Assembly: GCF_027000115.1 (NCBI RefSeq)
Contig: NZ_JALTON010000002.1
Span: 26,932-90,931 of the forward strand
DNA from: Thiohalobacter sp.
GTDB taxonomy: Bacteria > Pseudomonadota > Gammaproteobacteria > Thiohalobacterales > Thiohalobacteraceae
Length of the DNA: 64,000 nucleotides
Reading direction: 5' to 3'
Shown: positions 1 to 9,262 of the stretch, in pieces
How the letters are laid out: each line of letters opens with the position of its first letter
How positions within the stretch are numbered: position 1 is the stretch's first letter
Notes under the pieces: model-generated
The model's database searches: none
Seen by the model: the letters and a program-made list of their open reading frames with translations, nothing else
Told to the model about the DNA's origin: nothing
Program-made: the position numbers and the translations under genes

Positions 1-124
1 TCGGCGGCCGCATCCAGGCATCGCGCAACCGGCGGTTCTGTTTGCGGGTGCACGACACGGGCTGGCGCCACCCGGCCGGATGGCGGCCGCCGGCCAGGAT
101 CGGGCCAGCGCGACAAGCGGGCGG

Positions 125-442
125 TCACCGCGCGAGTGTCTGCACGGCCGCGTAGGCATCGCGTCCGCGGCGGCCGCTGGCCAGGCGTCCCAGATCCGCC
201 GCCAGGGCATCGCGCCGGGCGCCGGCGCGGGCGAGGATCCGCCGGTCGCGGGCGATCAGTTTCTCGATCACCGCACGAACGGCAACCGCTTCCGCGGGAT
301 CGACGGCCGCCAACGCCCTTTCGAGCAGGGGCCGCCGCCGCGCCTCCAGCGCCGCCACCTTGTCCCAGTCTTCCGCGTCGGCGGCCGCCTCCATCCCGGC
401 CGTGAGCGCCAGCGCGGCCGAAAGCGGCGCCTCCTCAGGCAC
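125..442 (-). CDS. fliT: FliT-like flagellar export chaperone
   Basis: Small (about 105 aa), alpha-helical, charged protein directly behind fliS, the usual place of FliT, the cytoplasmic chaperone for the filament cap FliD and regulator of export. The helical segment around EDWDKVAALEARRRPLLERA resembles FliT-type proteins, although FliT is poorly conserved, so the name rests mostly on position. I chose the GTG at 442, which overlaps the fliS stop by a few bases. The frame stays open to 562, but that would run 128 bp into fliS. A GAGGAGG sits just after this GTG, so a later start (ATG at 394) is also possible. Confidence 0.65.
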   Translation of the reverse strand: MPEEAPLSAALALTAGMEAAADAEDWDKVAALEARRRPLLERALAAVDPAEAVAVRAVIEKLIARDRRILARAGARRDALAADLGRLASGRRGRDAYAAVQTLAR

Positions 443-872
443 CGGCCGAAACCGCCGGCCCGTCGGCCTGGCCGTCGCCGCGCATCTCGGTGGGGATGGC
501 GTCCCAGGCCGACTTGATCTCGCGCAGCAGGCCCGCGACCTCGTCGAGAATGGCCGTGTCATCGCGCAGGTTGGCTTCGACCAGGCGCCGGCTCATGTAG
601 TCGTAGAGTTCATCGAGATTGCGCGCGATGTCGCCGCCCCGCTCCTTGTCCAGGCTGGCCTGAAGGCCCTCGATGACCGATATCGCCAGGCCGATGTGGC
701 GCCCCTTCTCGGCCACGTTGCCCAGTTCCATGAAACCGCGGGCGCGAGCCACCTTCTCCAGAGCGCCTTCCAGCAGCAACTGGACAATGCGATGGGGGCT
801 GGCGCTCATCACCTCGGAAGCGGTACCGATGCGCGCATACTGCTGTGCCTTGCCCATGGGCGTGTAGGTCAT
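435..872 (-). CDS. fliS: Flagellin export chaperone FliS
   Basis: 145 aa, the normal FliS length. FliS binds the C-terminus of newly made flagellin in the cytoplasm and keeps it unpolymerised until export. The N-terminal part (QQYARIGTASEVMSASPHRIVQLLLEGAL) and the helical core (FMELGNVAEKGRHIGLAI, DELYDYMSRRLVEANLRDD) are classic FliS signatures. The ATG has a purine-rich ribosome site (GAGGACAGAG) before it. It lies between fliD and fliT, the standard fliDST order. The C-terminal tail of about 15 residues is Gly/Ala/Asp-rich and probably disordered. Confidence 0.95.
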   Translation of the reverse strand: MTYTPMGKAQQYARIGTASEVMSASPHRIVQLLLEGALEKVARARGFMELGNVAEKGRHIGLAISVIEGLQASLDKERGGDIARNLDELYDYMSRRLVEANLRDDTAILDEVAGLLREIKSAWDAIPTEMRGDGQADGPAVSAGA

Positions 873-954
873 GATCTCTGTCCTCTATCCTCTGCAGGAT
901 ACTTGCGGATTGCGACAACCGGCCCCGGCGCGGTCGGGCGCCGGGCCGCCGGAC

Positions 955-2994
955 TCACTTCTGCGACCCGCCGGGGGTCAGCTTTGCCAGTGAACTCAAC
1001 TGCTGGGCGAGAAACTGGCTGGTCGAATTCAGTTGCGCCACCAGCGCATCCATGGCGTTGAACTGCCGGAACAGCCGCGCCTCCAGCGCCTGCATCCTCG
1101 CCTCCAGGCGCTCGCGGTCCTCGTTGATGTCCTCGATGCGGTCGTTCAGGCCGTCGATCCGGGTTTCCAGCAGGCCGTCATCGTCGAGCAACTGGTCCAG
1201 CAGGGTATCGAGCCGGTCGGCATAGCCGCGGGTGAAGGTGAGGTTGCCGCGCGCCCCGATGGCGCCGCCGTTGACCTGTATCTCCAGGCCGTTGGCCGTG
1301 AGCTTCTGGCCGGAACCCGCGCCGGCGACACCGCCGATGCTGCCCGCCACGTCCTGGCCCGCCGTGCCGGCACCCGTCGAAAGCCCCAGGGTCGCCGTGG
1401 TGTTGGTGTCCACCGCGGTGATCTCCACGCCGGAGGCGCTGCCGTAACGCGAGGAGGTGATGACGAGCTGGTTGCTCGCGTTCACCGTCACCGCCACGCT
1501 CACCCCGGCGTCCGCCAGGGCGCTGGCCCCGTTGATGCGGTTCTGGATCTCCTGGGCCAGCTCGGCGTTGGAGGCGTAGGTCTTCCGGGTCAGAGTGATG
1601 GTGCCGGCGTCCACGCCGTCCACCTTGATGGCAAAGGTGTCGTTGCTGGCATCCACCGTCAGCGAGCCGATGGCGCTGCCGGCGGTCAGGGCGCCCTGGG
1701 TCGCCAGGGCAGTCACATCGATGGCGTATTCTCCCGGCGCCACGTCCTCGTCCGCGCTCAGATACTCGATGGCGGCATCGCTTGGCGTGCCCACGGCGGC
1801 AAAGAGCTTCACCACCTGGTCCAGGTCGCTCGAAAGCGCGGCATCCAGCTTGCTCGAATCCAGAGACAGGGTGCCGTCGCGCTCGCTGACGATGCCGATG
1901 GCGGCCAGGGAATCGTAGGTTCCGGTCAGGTATTCCACCCGGTCGGAGATGATGTTGCGCAACTGCCCGGTGATGATCCTCAGGCTGGCATCGCCGTTCA
2001 GCACGCCCGCCGTCTCCGTCTCCGCATCGTAGGAGGTCATGGCGTCGATGGTCTGTATCAGCTCGTTGTAGCTGTTGACGAACCCGGTGATCTGGCTGGC
2101 GATCTCGCCCGTGTTGAGGCTGATCTCCATGCTGCTGGGGCTGCCGGGCGCTGCCTTGCGGAGGTCGAGCGTGACACCGGGAATGGCCGTCACCTGGTTG
2201 CTGTCGCTGTAGAGGGTAAGGCCATCGACCACCACCTCGGCATCCTGCCCCGCCACGGTCTGGACCATGTTGGTGGCGCCGTTGGCCAGCGCCAGGCGCG
2301 AGAGGCCGGCGCCGTCGGTATCGTTGCCGTCGTCGTCGGCCACGGTGATTTCTAGATTGTTGGCCGCCCCCGTGTCCTCGACGCTCAGCAACAGCCTGTA
2401 TGAATTGCTGCCCGAGCCGTCGTCCACGATGGTGGCGCGCACGCCGATGTCGGCATCGTTGATGGTGTCGCGCACCTCCTCCAGGGTGCTGCCCGCGGCG
2501 ATGCTGACCGTCTTGATGGCCTTGTCCGGGTCGGCGGTGAAGCTGTAGCTGCCGTCGCCGTATCCCGTGCCGTCGGCATAGCCGGAGGCCGTGCCGAACT
2601 TGAAAGTGAGGGTGCCGCCGCCGACCACGTCGCTCAGCGAGCCGAACTCGCCGGCGCGGGTGGCCAGGCTCTGGGCGGCAGCCAGTTGCCGCACCTCGAC
2701 CGACATCTTGCCGGTCGGCGCCGTGCTGGTCACGCTGGCGGAAAACAGGCTCTCGTCACCCACGCTCACGGTGCGCTGGCGGAAGCCGCTCAGGCTCCTG
2801 AGCGAGGAAAAGGAACTCTGAAAGGAGGCCAGCGCGCTCTTGAGGCTGCCCAGGGCGGACAGGCGCGCCTGTATGTCCGCTTCCTTCACATTCAGCCGAC
2901 CCTCCACGGGCTGCCGCTCCGCCGCGACCAGGCCGCTGACGATGCCGGACACATCGAGGCCGGAACCGATGCCGGGGGATGTCAGGGTTGCCAT
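955..2994 (-). CDS. fliD: Flagellar filament cap protein FliD (HAP2)
   Basis: 679 aa, larger than enterobacterial FliD (about 470 aa), with the excess in the central variable region. FliD forms the cap at the filament tip and guides flagellin polymerisation. The N-terminus (SPGIGSGLDVSGIVSGLVAAERQP) and the C-terminal coiled coil ending in RQFNAMDALVAQLNSTSQ with FLAQQL are typical of the family. The centre holds repetitive, Thr/Asp/Gly-rich beta segments as expected for surface-exposed domains. It is followed by fliS and preceded by flaG. A possible sigma-54 site lies upstream at 3028-3043. Confidence 0.96.
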   Translation of the reverse strand: MATLTSPGIGSGLDVSGIVSGLVAAERQPVEGRLNVKEADIQARLSALGSLKSALASFQSSFSSLRSLSGFRQRTVSVGDESLFSASVTSTAPTGKMSVEVRQLAAAQSLATRAGEFGSLSDVVGGGTLTFKFGTASGYADGTGYGDGSYSFTADPDKAIKTVSIAAGSTLEEVRDTINDADIGVRATIVDDGSGSNSYRLLLSVEDTGAANNLEITVADDDGNDTDGAGLSRLALANGATNMVQTVAGQDAEVVVDGLTLYSDSNQVTAIPGVTLDLRKAAPGSPSSMEISLNTGEIASQITGFVNSYNELIQTIDAMTSYDAETETAGVLNGDASLRIITGQLRNIISDRVEYLTGTYDSLAAIGIVSERDGTLSLDSSKLDAALSSDLDQVVKLFAAVGTPSDAAIEYLSADEDVAPGEYAIDVTALATQGALTAGSAIGSLTVDASNDTFAIKVDGVDAGTITLTRKTYASNAELAQEIQNRINGASALADAGVSVAVTVNASNQLVITSSRYGSASGVEITAVDTNTTATLGLSTGAGTAGQDVAGSIGGVAGAGSGQKLTANGLEIQVNGGAIGARGNLTFTRGYADRLDTLLDQLLDDDGLLETRIDGLNDRIEDINEDRERLEARMQALEARLFRQFNAMDALVAQLNSTSQFLAQQLSSLAKLTPGGSQK

Positions 2995-3027
2995 CAGGCC
3001 CTCCTGTGTTGAACCCGATGCAAGGAA

Positions 3028-3043
3028 TGCAAGATGGATGCCC
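3028..3043 (-). promoter_or_regulatory. Possible sigma-54 promoter before fliD
   Basis: On the minus strand the sequence reads GGGCATCCATCTTGCA, with the invariant GG and GC separated by 10 bases, as in the -24/-12 consensus TGGCACG-N4-TTGCW. The -12 half is good but the -24 half matches only GGCA. It lies about 35-50 bp upstream of the fliD start and next to the 3' end of flaG. It could let fliDST be expressed apart from fliC-flaG. Confidence 0.35.
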
Positions 3044-3045
3044 GT

Positions 3046-3453
3046 TCAGGCCTCGGTGGAGAGGAGCAGCCCCTGCTGCGCCGAGCGCGCCGCCTCGAGA
3101 CGCCGCGCCAGGGCCAGGGCCTCCTCCGAGGGGATCTGCCGCACCACCTCCTCGGTTTCGGCATCGACCACCTTGACCACCAGCCGGTCCGTGGTCTCGT
3201 CGATGCTGAACTCGAGATTGCGGCGCACCATCTGCACCTGCTCCTGCAGGCGGACCACGGCCCGGTCCAGCGCCTCGGCCGTGGCCTCCTCCAGCTCTGG
3301 CCGCCGCGCACCGTCATCCGGCCGGTCCGACCCTGCCAGCCGCGACAGGCGCCCCGGCTCCGGAACGGCCGGCGCCGGACCGCGCACGCCGGCACTCCCC
3401 GCGGCCTGGGCCTGCGGGGGACTGCCGGGCAAGGCGATGAGCATGGAAGTCAT
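3046..3453 (-). CDS. flaG: FlaG family flagellar protein
   Basis: 135 aa. The C-terminal two thirds (DRAVVRLQEQVQMVRRNLEF, then DRLVVKVVDAETEEVVRQIP and EEALALARRLEA) is the FlaG domain: a helix followed by a beta hairpin with the conserved VRQIP motif. The first ~55 residues are Pro/Gly/Ala-rich and likely unstructured. FlaG is linked to filament length and composition in polar flagella, though its exact role is uncertain. Position between fliC and fliD is standard. The ATG is preceded by GAGGAGGG. Confidence 0.92.
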   Translation of the reverse strand: MTSMLIALPGSPPQAQAAGSAGVRGPAPAVPEPGRLSRLAGSDRPDDGARRPELEEATAEALDRAVVRLQEQVQMVRRNLEFSIDETTDRLVVKVVDAETEEVVRQIPSEEALALARRLEAARSAQQGLLLSTEA

Positions 3454-3525
3454 TCAGACACCCTCCTCGCGCCGACGGCGCCCGCCGCCTTCCCTGGCAG
3501 CGGCATCGGCGCCTTGCGTCGCCGC

Positions 3526-5136
3526 TTACTGCAGGAGCTGCAGCGCGAGCTGGGGCACCGCATTGGCCTGGGCCAGCATGGCCACGCCGGCCTGCTGCAG
3601 GATCTGCATCCGGGTCATGTTGGCCGTCTCGGCCGCGAAGTCCGTGTCCCGGATCCGCGAGCGCGCGGCCGACAGGTTCTCGGACGTGGTCTGCAGGTTG
3701 GCGATGGTGGTCTCCACCCGGTTCTGGACGGCACCCAGCCTGGCGCGGGAGCTGTTGATGGTATCCAGCGCCGCATCCACCGCCAGGATCGCCGCGTTGG
3801 CGCCGGACACGTCCGAGATATCCACGGCGGAGATGGAGCCCGTGGCGCTCACGGTGGCCGAACCGAAACCGAGCAGGGCCTGGCCTGAATTGAAGGTGAT
3901 GTTGTCGCTGGACTGCAGTGTCACCTGCCCTTTGAAGGTCAGGTTCTGAGTTACGGAACCACTATCATCGCCAGCCGTTTCCGCCGCAAGGGGGTTGCTA
4001 CTGAATACCGTAGCCAAGGTACCACTAGACCCCGCTGCAGTGGTGTTGTCATTAAAAGCTATGGTTTCCGAAACCACGATATCGCGCCCGTCGTCTGCCT
4101 GCAACTGGAGCGCTCCAGCCGAGGTGATGGTCGCGGTAATACCGGTGTCGAACTGCTTGCTGTTGATGGCATCGACCGCCGCCTGCATGCTGATGGTGTT
4201 GGTCGTACCGTCCAGCGTGGTCCCGCTGAAGATCTGCTCGCCGTTGATGGTCAGGGTATAGGAGAGCGTATCCGTAGCTCCAAACGTAATACCGCTGGCA
4301 TCCAGGAAATTGTCTGCGCTGGCCTCGGCAAAGGTCTGGGTGTTGTCAGCGACTGCTGTCACGCCGGCGATGTTGCTGTCGTTGATGGCCCGGGCCTTGG
4401 CATAGGCGCTGGTATCACCCTGATAGGTCAGGTTGGCACCGACATAATCCACTGAGTCGTTGACGGGTTTACCATTGATCTGCAGATTCCCGCCGGAGAT
4501 GGCGTTGCCGTCGACGCCAGTATAATTCTGGGCATCAGACTGCAGGGTAGTGGCTGCGAAACCACCGCCTGCCCCGGCAGCCGTACCCGCGGAATAACTC
4601 TGATCACTGCTGGCATTCACATAGGCGCCGATATCGTCGGTGCGCATGCTGTCCACGCTGACGCTGAGGGTCTGGTTGGCGTTGGCGCCCACCTGGAACT
4701 GCTGGGCGGTGAAGGTGCCATCCAGCAGCTTGAGGCCGTTGAACTCGGTGGTGGTGGAGATGCGGTCCAGCTCCTCGACGAGCTGGTTGACCTCTTCCTG
4801 CAGGGCGGCGCGGTCGGAGGCCGAGTTGGTGGAGTTGGCCGACTGGATCGCCAGCTCGCGGATGCGCTGCAGGATGTCGGTGGCCGACGACATGGCGCCC
4901 TCGGCGGTCTGGGCCAGGGAGATGGCGTCGTTGGCGTTGCGCGCCGCCTGGTTCAGGCCGCGGATCTGTGCGCTCATGCGCTCGGAAATGGCCAGGCCGG
5001 CGGCGTCGTCCTTGGCGCTGTTGATGCGCAGGCCCGAGGACAGGCGCTGGATGGAAGTCGCCAGGGAGGTCTGGCTGCGGGTCAGGTTGCGCTGGGCGTT
5101 CAGCGACATGACGTTGGTATTGATGACCTGAGGCAT
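3526..5136 (-). CDS. fliC: Flagellin
   Basis: 536 aa flagellin, the filament subunit. The conserved N-terminal D0/D1 ([38 protein letters not shown]) and C-terminal D1/D0 ([20 protein letters not shown], ending [15 protein letters not shown]) flank a long variable D2/D3 region of roughly residues 170-430. The ATG at 5136 has a strong GAGGAGAG ribosome site and is the only start that gives the canonical N-terminus; the frame stays open to 5220 without support. A sigma-28 promoter lies at 5239-5265. The central part is visibly more AT-rich and uses more varied codons than the conserved ends. Confidence 0.98.
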   Translation of the reverse strand: MPQVINTNVMSLNAQRNLTRSQTSLATSIQRLSSGLRINSAKDDAAGLAISERMSAQIRGLNQAARNANDAISLAQTAEGAMSSATDILQRIRELAIQSANSTNSASDRAALQEEVNQLVEELDRISTTTEFNGLKLLDGTFTAQQFQVGANANQTLSVSVDSMRTDDIGAYVNASSDQSYSAGTAAGAGGGFAATTLQSDAQNYTGVDGNAISGGNLQINGKPVNDSVDYVGANLTYQGDTSAYAKARAINDSNIAGVTAVADNTQTFAEASADNFLDASGITFGATDTLSYTLTINGEQIFSGTTLDGTTNTISMQAAVDAINSKQFDTGITATITSAGALQLQADDGRDIVVSETIAFNDNTTAAGSSGTLATVFSSNPLAAETAGDDSGSVTQNLTFKGQVTLQSSDNITFNSGQALLGFGSATVSATGSISAVDISDVSGANAAILAVDAALDTINSSRARLGAVQNRVETTIANLQTTSENLSAARSRIRDTDFAAETANMTRMQILQQAGVAMLAQANAVPQLALQLLQ

Positions 5137-5238
5137 GATCTGCTCTCCTCGTTTTCGTGCCCGGTCAGCGGCTTGCGCGATCCGGGTCTTGAACCTTGAC
5201 GGATATGCCCGTGCGGACATTCACCGTCCCCGACTGTG

Positions 5239-5265
5239 TCAACGGCCGCCCGAGGCAAAACTTTA
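5239..5265 (-). promoter_or_regulatory. Sigma-28 (FliA) promoter of fliC
   Basis: The minus strand reads TAAAGTTT, an 11-base spacer, then GCCGTTGA. The consensus is TAAAGTTT-N11-GCCGATAA, so the -35 is perfect and the -10 matches 6 of 8. It lies about 100 bp upstream of the flagellin ATG, as expected for a late-class flagellar gene. Confidence 0.85.
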
Positions 5266-5392
5266 ACCCGCGTATTGCACCTCAGGGGTGGGGATGACGG
5301 CGGCTCCGGGAAAACGGCAGGCCGGATCAGGCCCGAAGGGCCGTGATCCAACGGGCGCGGGCCAGTTCCATCCCGCGCGAGGGGATGCGGAA

Positions 5393-6301
5393 TCAGAGGA
5401 AGTTGAACAGCGAGAGGCCGCTGACCTTGACGTAGGCCTGCTGGGCGGCCTGGAGAACAACCATCTGGCGGTTGAGTTCGGTGGCGGCCTCGGCGATGTC
5501 GAGGTCCTCGATGCGGGAGCGCGTCTCGCGCAGCCGCACCAGGAAGCCCTCGTTGACATCCTGTTCCCGGTCCAGGGCGTTGAGCCGGGCGCCGACCCGG
5601 GCGCGGGTTGCCAGCACGCGCTCCAGGGCGTTGTCGATCTCGGTGAGGCTGTTTCCGCCGGGATTGTCGGCGTCGAGATCGGCGGCGAGCCGGTAGAGGC
5701 TGGTGAACACATCCTGATAGGCGGTGCCGGTGGCGTCCGGCACCTTCATGAAGACCTCCAGCCCGGAGTCGCTGTCGGCGACGCGCCTCGAGCTGCCCAC
5801 CTGCAGGCTGCGCTGACCCTGGTCGCCGGCGTAGGCGAAGCTGCCCCCGCCATTGTCGACGAAGGGCCGGGTGCCGGTCCGGGTGCCGGCGAACAGGTAG
5901 TCGCCGTTGCCGTCGCGGGTGTTGGCCAACGCGAGCAGCTCGTCGAGCAGTTCCCGGATCTCGACCGCGACAGCCTGCCGGTCTTGTGCGGTGAGGGTAT
6001 CATTGAGTCCCTGCACGGTCAGTTCGCGCGCCCGTTGCAACAGGTTGTCGACATTGCCGAGCACGGTATCTTCCAGCTCCAGGCGATTGCGCGCGGCCAG
6101 GATGTTTTGCTGGAACTGCTCGGTGCGCGCTATGGCCTCGGAAAGCCCGACCACCTGGGCGGCCGCGGTGGGATCGTCCGAGGGATCGAGAAAGCGCCGG
6201 CCGGTGGAGAGCTGCATCTGGCTTTCGAACACCCTTTGCTGCTGTTCCAGCATGGCGTCGACGCCGCCCTGGTAGAAGGTCGCGGAAGAGAGTCGGATCA
6301 T
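5393..6301 (-). CDS. flgL: Flagellar hook-filament junction protein FlgL (HAP3)
   Basis: 302 aa, normal for FlgL, the second junction protein joining hook to filament. The flagellin-like N-terminus (MIRLSSATFYQGGVDAMLEQ, then LSTGRRFLDPSDDPTAAAQV) and C-terminal helix (EAATELNRQMVVLQAAQQAY, ending KVSGLSLFNFL) are diagnostic. It starts 3 bp after the flgK stop, so the two are translationally coupled. About 90 bp after its stop (toward lower coordinates) no strong terminator is visible. Confidence 0.97.
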   Translation of the reverse strand: MIRLSSATFYQGGVDAMLEQQQRVFESQMQLSTGRRFLDPSDDPTAAAQVVGLSEAIARTEQFQQNILAARNRLELEDTVLGNVDNLLQRARELTVQGLNDTLTAQDRQAVAVEIRELLDELLALANTRDGNGDYLFAGTRTGTRPFVDNGGGSFAYAGDQGQRSLQVGSSRRVADSDSGLEVFMKVPDATGTAYQDVFTSLYRLAADLDADNPGGNSLTEIDNALERVLATRARVGARLNALDREQDVNEGFLVRLRETRSRIEDLDIAEAATELNRQMVVLQAAQQAYVKVSGLSLFNFL

Positions 6302-6304
6302 GGC

Positions 6305-8239
6305 CTACCTCTGGGTCGCCGAGAGCAGGGCCTGGAACATGGTGTCGGCCACCGTGATGACCTGGGCCATGGCCTGGTAGGCCTGCTGGTAGCGCAGGAG
6401 GTTGGCGGCCTCCTCGTCAAGGTTGACGCCCTGCACCGAGTCCCGCTGCTCGCGTGCGTGCTCGTTGAGTTTCGTCTGCGCATCACGGTTGATCTCGGCC
6501 TGGCGGGTGCGGGTGGCGCTGTCCGACAGCAGCCGGGCATAGGCGCCCTGCAGGTTGGCGGTGCCGTTTTCGGTCAGCAGCGCCGTCTGCAGATCGCCCA
6601 GTGCCAGGGCGTTGGCGTTGTCTCCGATCCCGCCGGTGTTGGCGTCGATGACGAACTGGTCGTTGGTGAGCGGGTTGCCATCGATGGTGAAGGTGATGCC
6701 GGCAACCGTGTAGCTGCTGCCGGCATCGGTCGCCGGGTCGTAGCCGAGGGTGTAGTTGTTGCCGCCCAGCGTATAGCTGAACAGGTTCGTGCTGTCGTCG
6801 TAGGTGAAGGTGATGGGCGCGCCCAGCGCGCTGAAGGTCGAATCCACCGACTGGAAACCGAAACGGCCGGTCCCGGTATTGACGGGCAGGCCGTTGGCGT
6901 TGGTCGCCTCGGTGATGCGCACCGGCGCCGCGGCGGCGATGCGGCGCGCGTCGCCGATCAGCAGGGCAATGTCATCGGCCCCGTCGCGGGTCGGCCGGAT
7001 CTGGAAGGAATCGCCGGCATTGGGCGTGCCGCCCACCACGATGCTCAGGCCATCAGCGGTGAAGGGCGAGGCAACGGTGCCCGCGCCGCTGAGGGCCACG
7101 GCGTTGCCGTCGCTGTCGGTCAGGGACCAGGCGGATCCGTCCCAGGAAAGGACATAGTCCTTTGTGGTCAGCCGGTCGAGATTGGCGGTGTCGTAGCTCA
7201 CGGTCAGGGTGCCGGTACCGCCGTTGCCACTGTGGGCCGACCAGGCCGGAGCGGCCGACTGGAAGAACGGCCCGCCCGGGTTGCCGTCCAGGTCCATGCC
7301 GAGCTGGTGCCGGGCGTTGAACTCGTTGGCCAGCACCACGCCGATGCGCCCGATGGCATTCTGCGCGGGATCCAGTATCTCGTCGCGAAAGGCCAGCAGC
7401 CCGGCCAGCTTGCCGCCCGTGATGTTGGGCGTAATGGTGGTGGAGAGATTGCCGACGCTGTACTGGATTTCCTTGTGATTGGCGTCATAGGGGCTGCCCG
7501 TCACCGACAGGGTGCCTGCCGAGCCGCCGGTGACCAGTGACTGGCCGTTGCCGATGAAGACATTCAGGGTGCCGTCGTCCTGTTGCACCGTCTTGACCGA
7601 GACAAAGGCGGACAGTTGCTCGATCATGCGGTCGCGCCGGTCCAGCAGATCGTTGGGCGGATTGCCGCCAGCGCGCCCGGTCGCCACCACGATATCCTCG
7701 TTGATATCGGCAATGGACTGGCTGAGGCTGTTGATTTCGGCCACCATCGACTCGAGCTGGCCATTGAGGTCGCGGCGCACGCTGGTGATCTGGTCGTCCA
7801 GGTAGCCGAAGCGCCCGACCAGGGACTCGGCCTCGGTGAGCAGGAGCTGCCGCTCCGGGATCGAGGCCGGATTGTCCGCCAGGGTCTGCACCGCCTGAAA
7901 GAAGCGCTCCAGTCCGCCGTTCAGGCCGGCCACCGGATCGCCAAGCACATCCGAGACACGCCCCGCGAACTGCTCGTAGATGGCGTAACGCTCGCTCGAC
8001 GACGTGGTATCGCGCACCCGCTCGGTCAGGAACTGGTCATAGGTCCGCCGGATGGAATCGATGGTGACCCCGCTGCCGATGTAGCCGCCGCCCGTGAACT
8101 GCGGTATCTGCGCACTGAGGTCCACCCGCTGGCGGGTATAGCCGGGCGTGTTGGCATTGGCGATGTTCTGCCCCGTCGTGCTCAGCAGCGCCTGGTAGGC
8201 GAGCAGTCCCGAGGTGGCGGTTCCGAAGATGGTGGACAT
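6305..8239 (-). CDS. flgK: Flagellar hook-filament junction protein FlgK (HAP1)
   Basis: 644 aa. FlgK is the first junction protein between hook and filament. The N-terminal rod/hook signature (MSTIFGTATSGLLAYQALLS, TGQNIANANTPGYTRQRVDL) and the C-terminal helix (NLDEEAANLLRYQQAYQAMA, QVITVADTMFQALL) are clear. The middle (roughly residues 300-520) is a beta-rich insertion typical of longer FlgK proteins. It sits 2 bp after flgJ and 3 bp before flgL. Confidence 0.97.
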   Translation of the reverse strand: MSTIFGTATSGLLAYQALLSTTGQNIANANTPGYTRQRVDLSAQIPQFTGGGYIGSGVTIDSIRRTYDQFLTERVRDTTSSSERYAIYEQFAGRVSDVLGDPVAGLNGGLERFFQAVQTLADNPASIPERQLLLTEAESLVGRFGYLDDQITSVRRDLNGQLESMVAEINSLSQSIADINEDIVVATGRAGGNPPNDLLDRRDRMIEQLSAFVSVKTVQQDDGTLNVFIGNGQSLVTGGSAGTLSVTGSPYDANHKEIQYSVGNLSTTITPNITGGKLAGLLAFRDEILDPAQNAIGRIGVVLANEFNARHQLGMDLDGNPGGPFFQSAAPAWSAHSGNGGTGTLTVSYDTANLDRLTTKDYVLSWDGSAWSLTDSDGNAVALSGAGTVASPFTADGLSIVVGGTPNAGDSFQIRPTRDGADDIALLIGDARRIAAAAPVRITEATNANGLPVNTGTGRFGFQSVDSTFSALGAPITFTYDDSTNLFSYTLGGNNYTLGYDPATDAGSSYTVAGITFTIDGNPLTNDQFVIDANTGGIGDNANALALGDLQTALLTENGTANLQGAYARLLSDSATRTRQAEINRDAQTKLNEHAREQRDSVQGVNLDEEAANLLRYQQAYQAMAQVITVADTMFQALLSATQR

Positions 8240-8241
8240 GC

Positions 8242-9252
8242 TCAGTCGACTCCCTGTTCATCGACCATGGCGAGCCGCCGCGGTCCCTGCAGTGCCGCGA
8301 GCGCGTCCCGCAGTTCGGGGCCGCGATAGATGCGCATTACCTTGTCCGCATAGGCCGGATCGGTGGCATAGCCGGCATCGGCGATCGCCCGCACATAGGA
8401 CTCGGCGTCACCGGCCCGCGCCAGCGCCTCTCGATACCGCGTGCTGCCGCGAATGAAGGCGGCATAGTCGGCCATGCTGTCGGCGGGCGATGCGTAGGCG
8501 CGGAAGACGGCGCGCTCCCGGTTCACCACGCCATCACGGTACTCCAGGGTGCCGCTGCCGACACGCTCGCCCGCCCAGCGCCGGTCGGCCTTGATGCCGA
8601 ACAGGTTGTAGCTGGGGCGACCATCCTCGTGGCGGGGCATGCGCCGGCCCCAGCCGGATTCCAGTGCGGCCTGGGCAATCAGAACCGCGGGATCCACCCC
8701 CAGCCCGGCGGCAGCCTCGCGGGCATGCGGCCACAGGCTGCGCACAAATTCGGCCGGGGTTCCGGGTGGCCAGTCGAGCGCCGCGTCCGGGGCCGCGGCG
8801 CGCGTCTCGCCGGAAGAAAAAGCGGTCCGGGGTGCCACCCTCCCTGGCGGCATCCGCGGACCCGTGGGTGCCGAAGGCGACCCACCGACGGGGGGTATGG
8901 CAAAGGGGTCCGAGGGCGATCGGGGTCGGGCCTCGGCCGCACTGCCGCCGCCGAGCTGGCGCACCAGCATGTCGGCAAGACCGAGCCCCCTGCCCTTCGT
9001 GAGTTCCAGACCGATCTGCTGGTCGTACATGCCCTGGTAGAAACGGGTCTGGTCGTTGTCCAGGAATCCGTCGCCCAGGCTCGCCTCGCGCATGCTCTTG
9101 AGCACCATGTTGACGAACAGGGCCTCGAACTGCCCGGCCACCTTGCGCAGGGTCTCCGGGTCGCGCCCGCCGTCCGCGCGCACCTGGCCCCGCAGGGCGG
9201 CAAGGCCCTGGAGATCGGTGTAGACGGAAGGATCGGCGGACAGGCCCATCAT
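8242..9252 (-). CDS. flgJ: Flagellar rod assembly protein / muramidase FlgJ
   Basis: 336 aa with two domains. Residues about 30-110 are the rod-capping domain (VAGQFEALFVNMVLKSMREA, MYDQQIGLELTKGRGLGLAD). After a Pro/Ala-rich linker, residues about 165-320 are a glucosaminidase/peptidoglycan hydrolase domain (FVRSLWPHAREAAAGLGVDP, LIAQAALESGWG, YNLFGIKAD), with the catalytic Glu in ALESGWG. It cuts the cell wall so the rod can pass. The linker of about 55 residues is longer than in enteric FlgJ. Two adjacent ATGs make the start uncertain by one codon. Confidence 0.96.
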   Translation of the reverse strand: MMGLSADPSVYTDLQGLAALRGQVRADGGRDPETLRKVAGQFEALFVNMVLKSMREASLGDGFLDNDQTRFYQGMYDQQIGLELTKGRGLGLADMLVRQLGGGSAAEARPRSPSDPFAIPPVGGSPSAPTGPRMPPGRVAPRTAFSSGETRAAAPDAALDWPPGTPAEFVRSLWPHAREAAAGLGVDPAVLIAQAALESGWGRRMPRHEDGRPSYNLFGIKADRRWAGERVGSGTLEYRDGVVNRERAVFRAYASPADSMADYAAFIRGSTRYREALARAGDAESYVRAIADAGYATDPAYADKVMRIYRGPELRDALAALQGPRRLAMVDEQGVD

Positions 9253-9262
9253 TGTTGCATCC

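Noticed and set aside
1..124. Possible gene after fliT on the minus strand
   Set aside because: A GTG overlapping the fliT stop opens a frame to the window edge, but only about 42 codons are visible, all three frames are open, and no motif can be seen.
5288..7540. 750-codon open frame antisense to flgL and flgK
   Set aside because: Shadow frame over two conserved flagellar genes.
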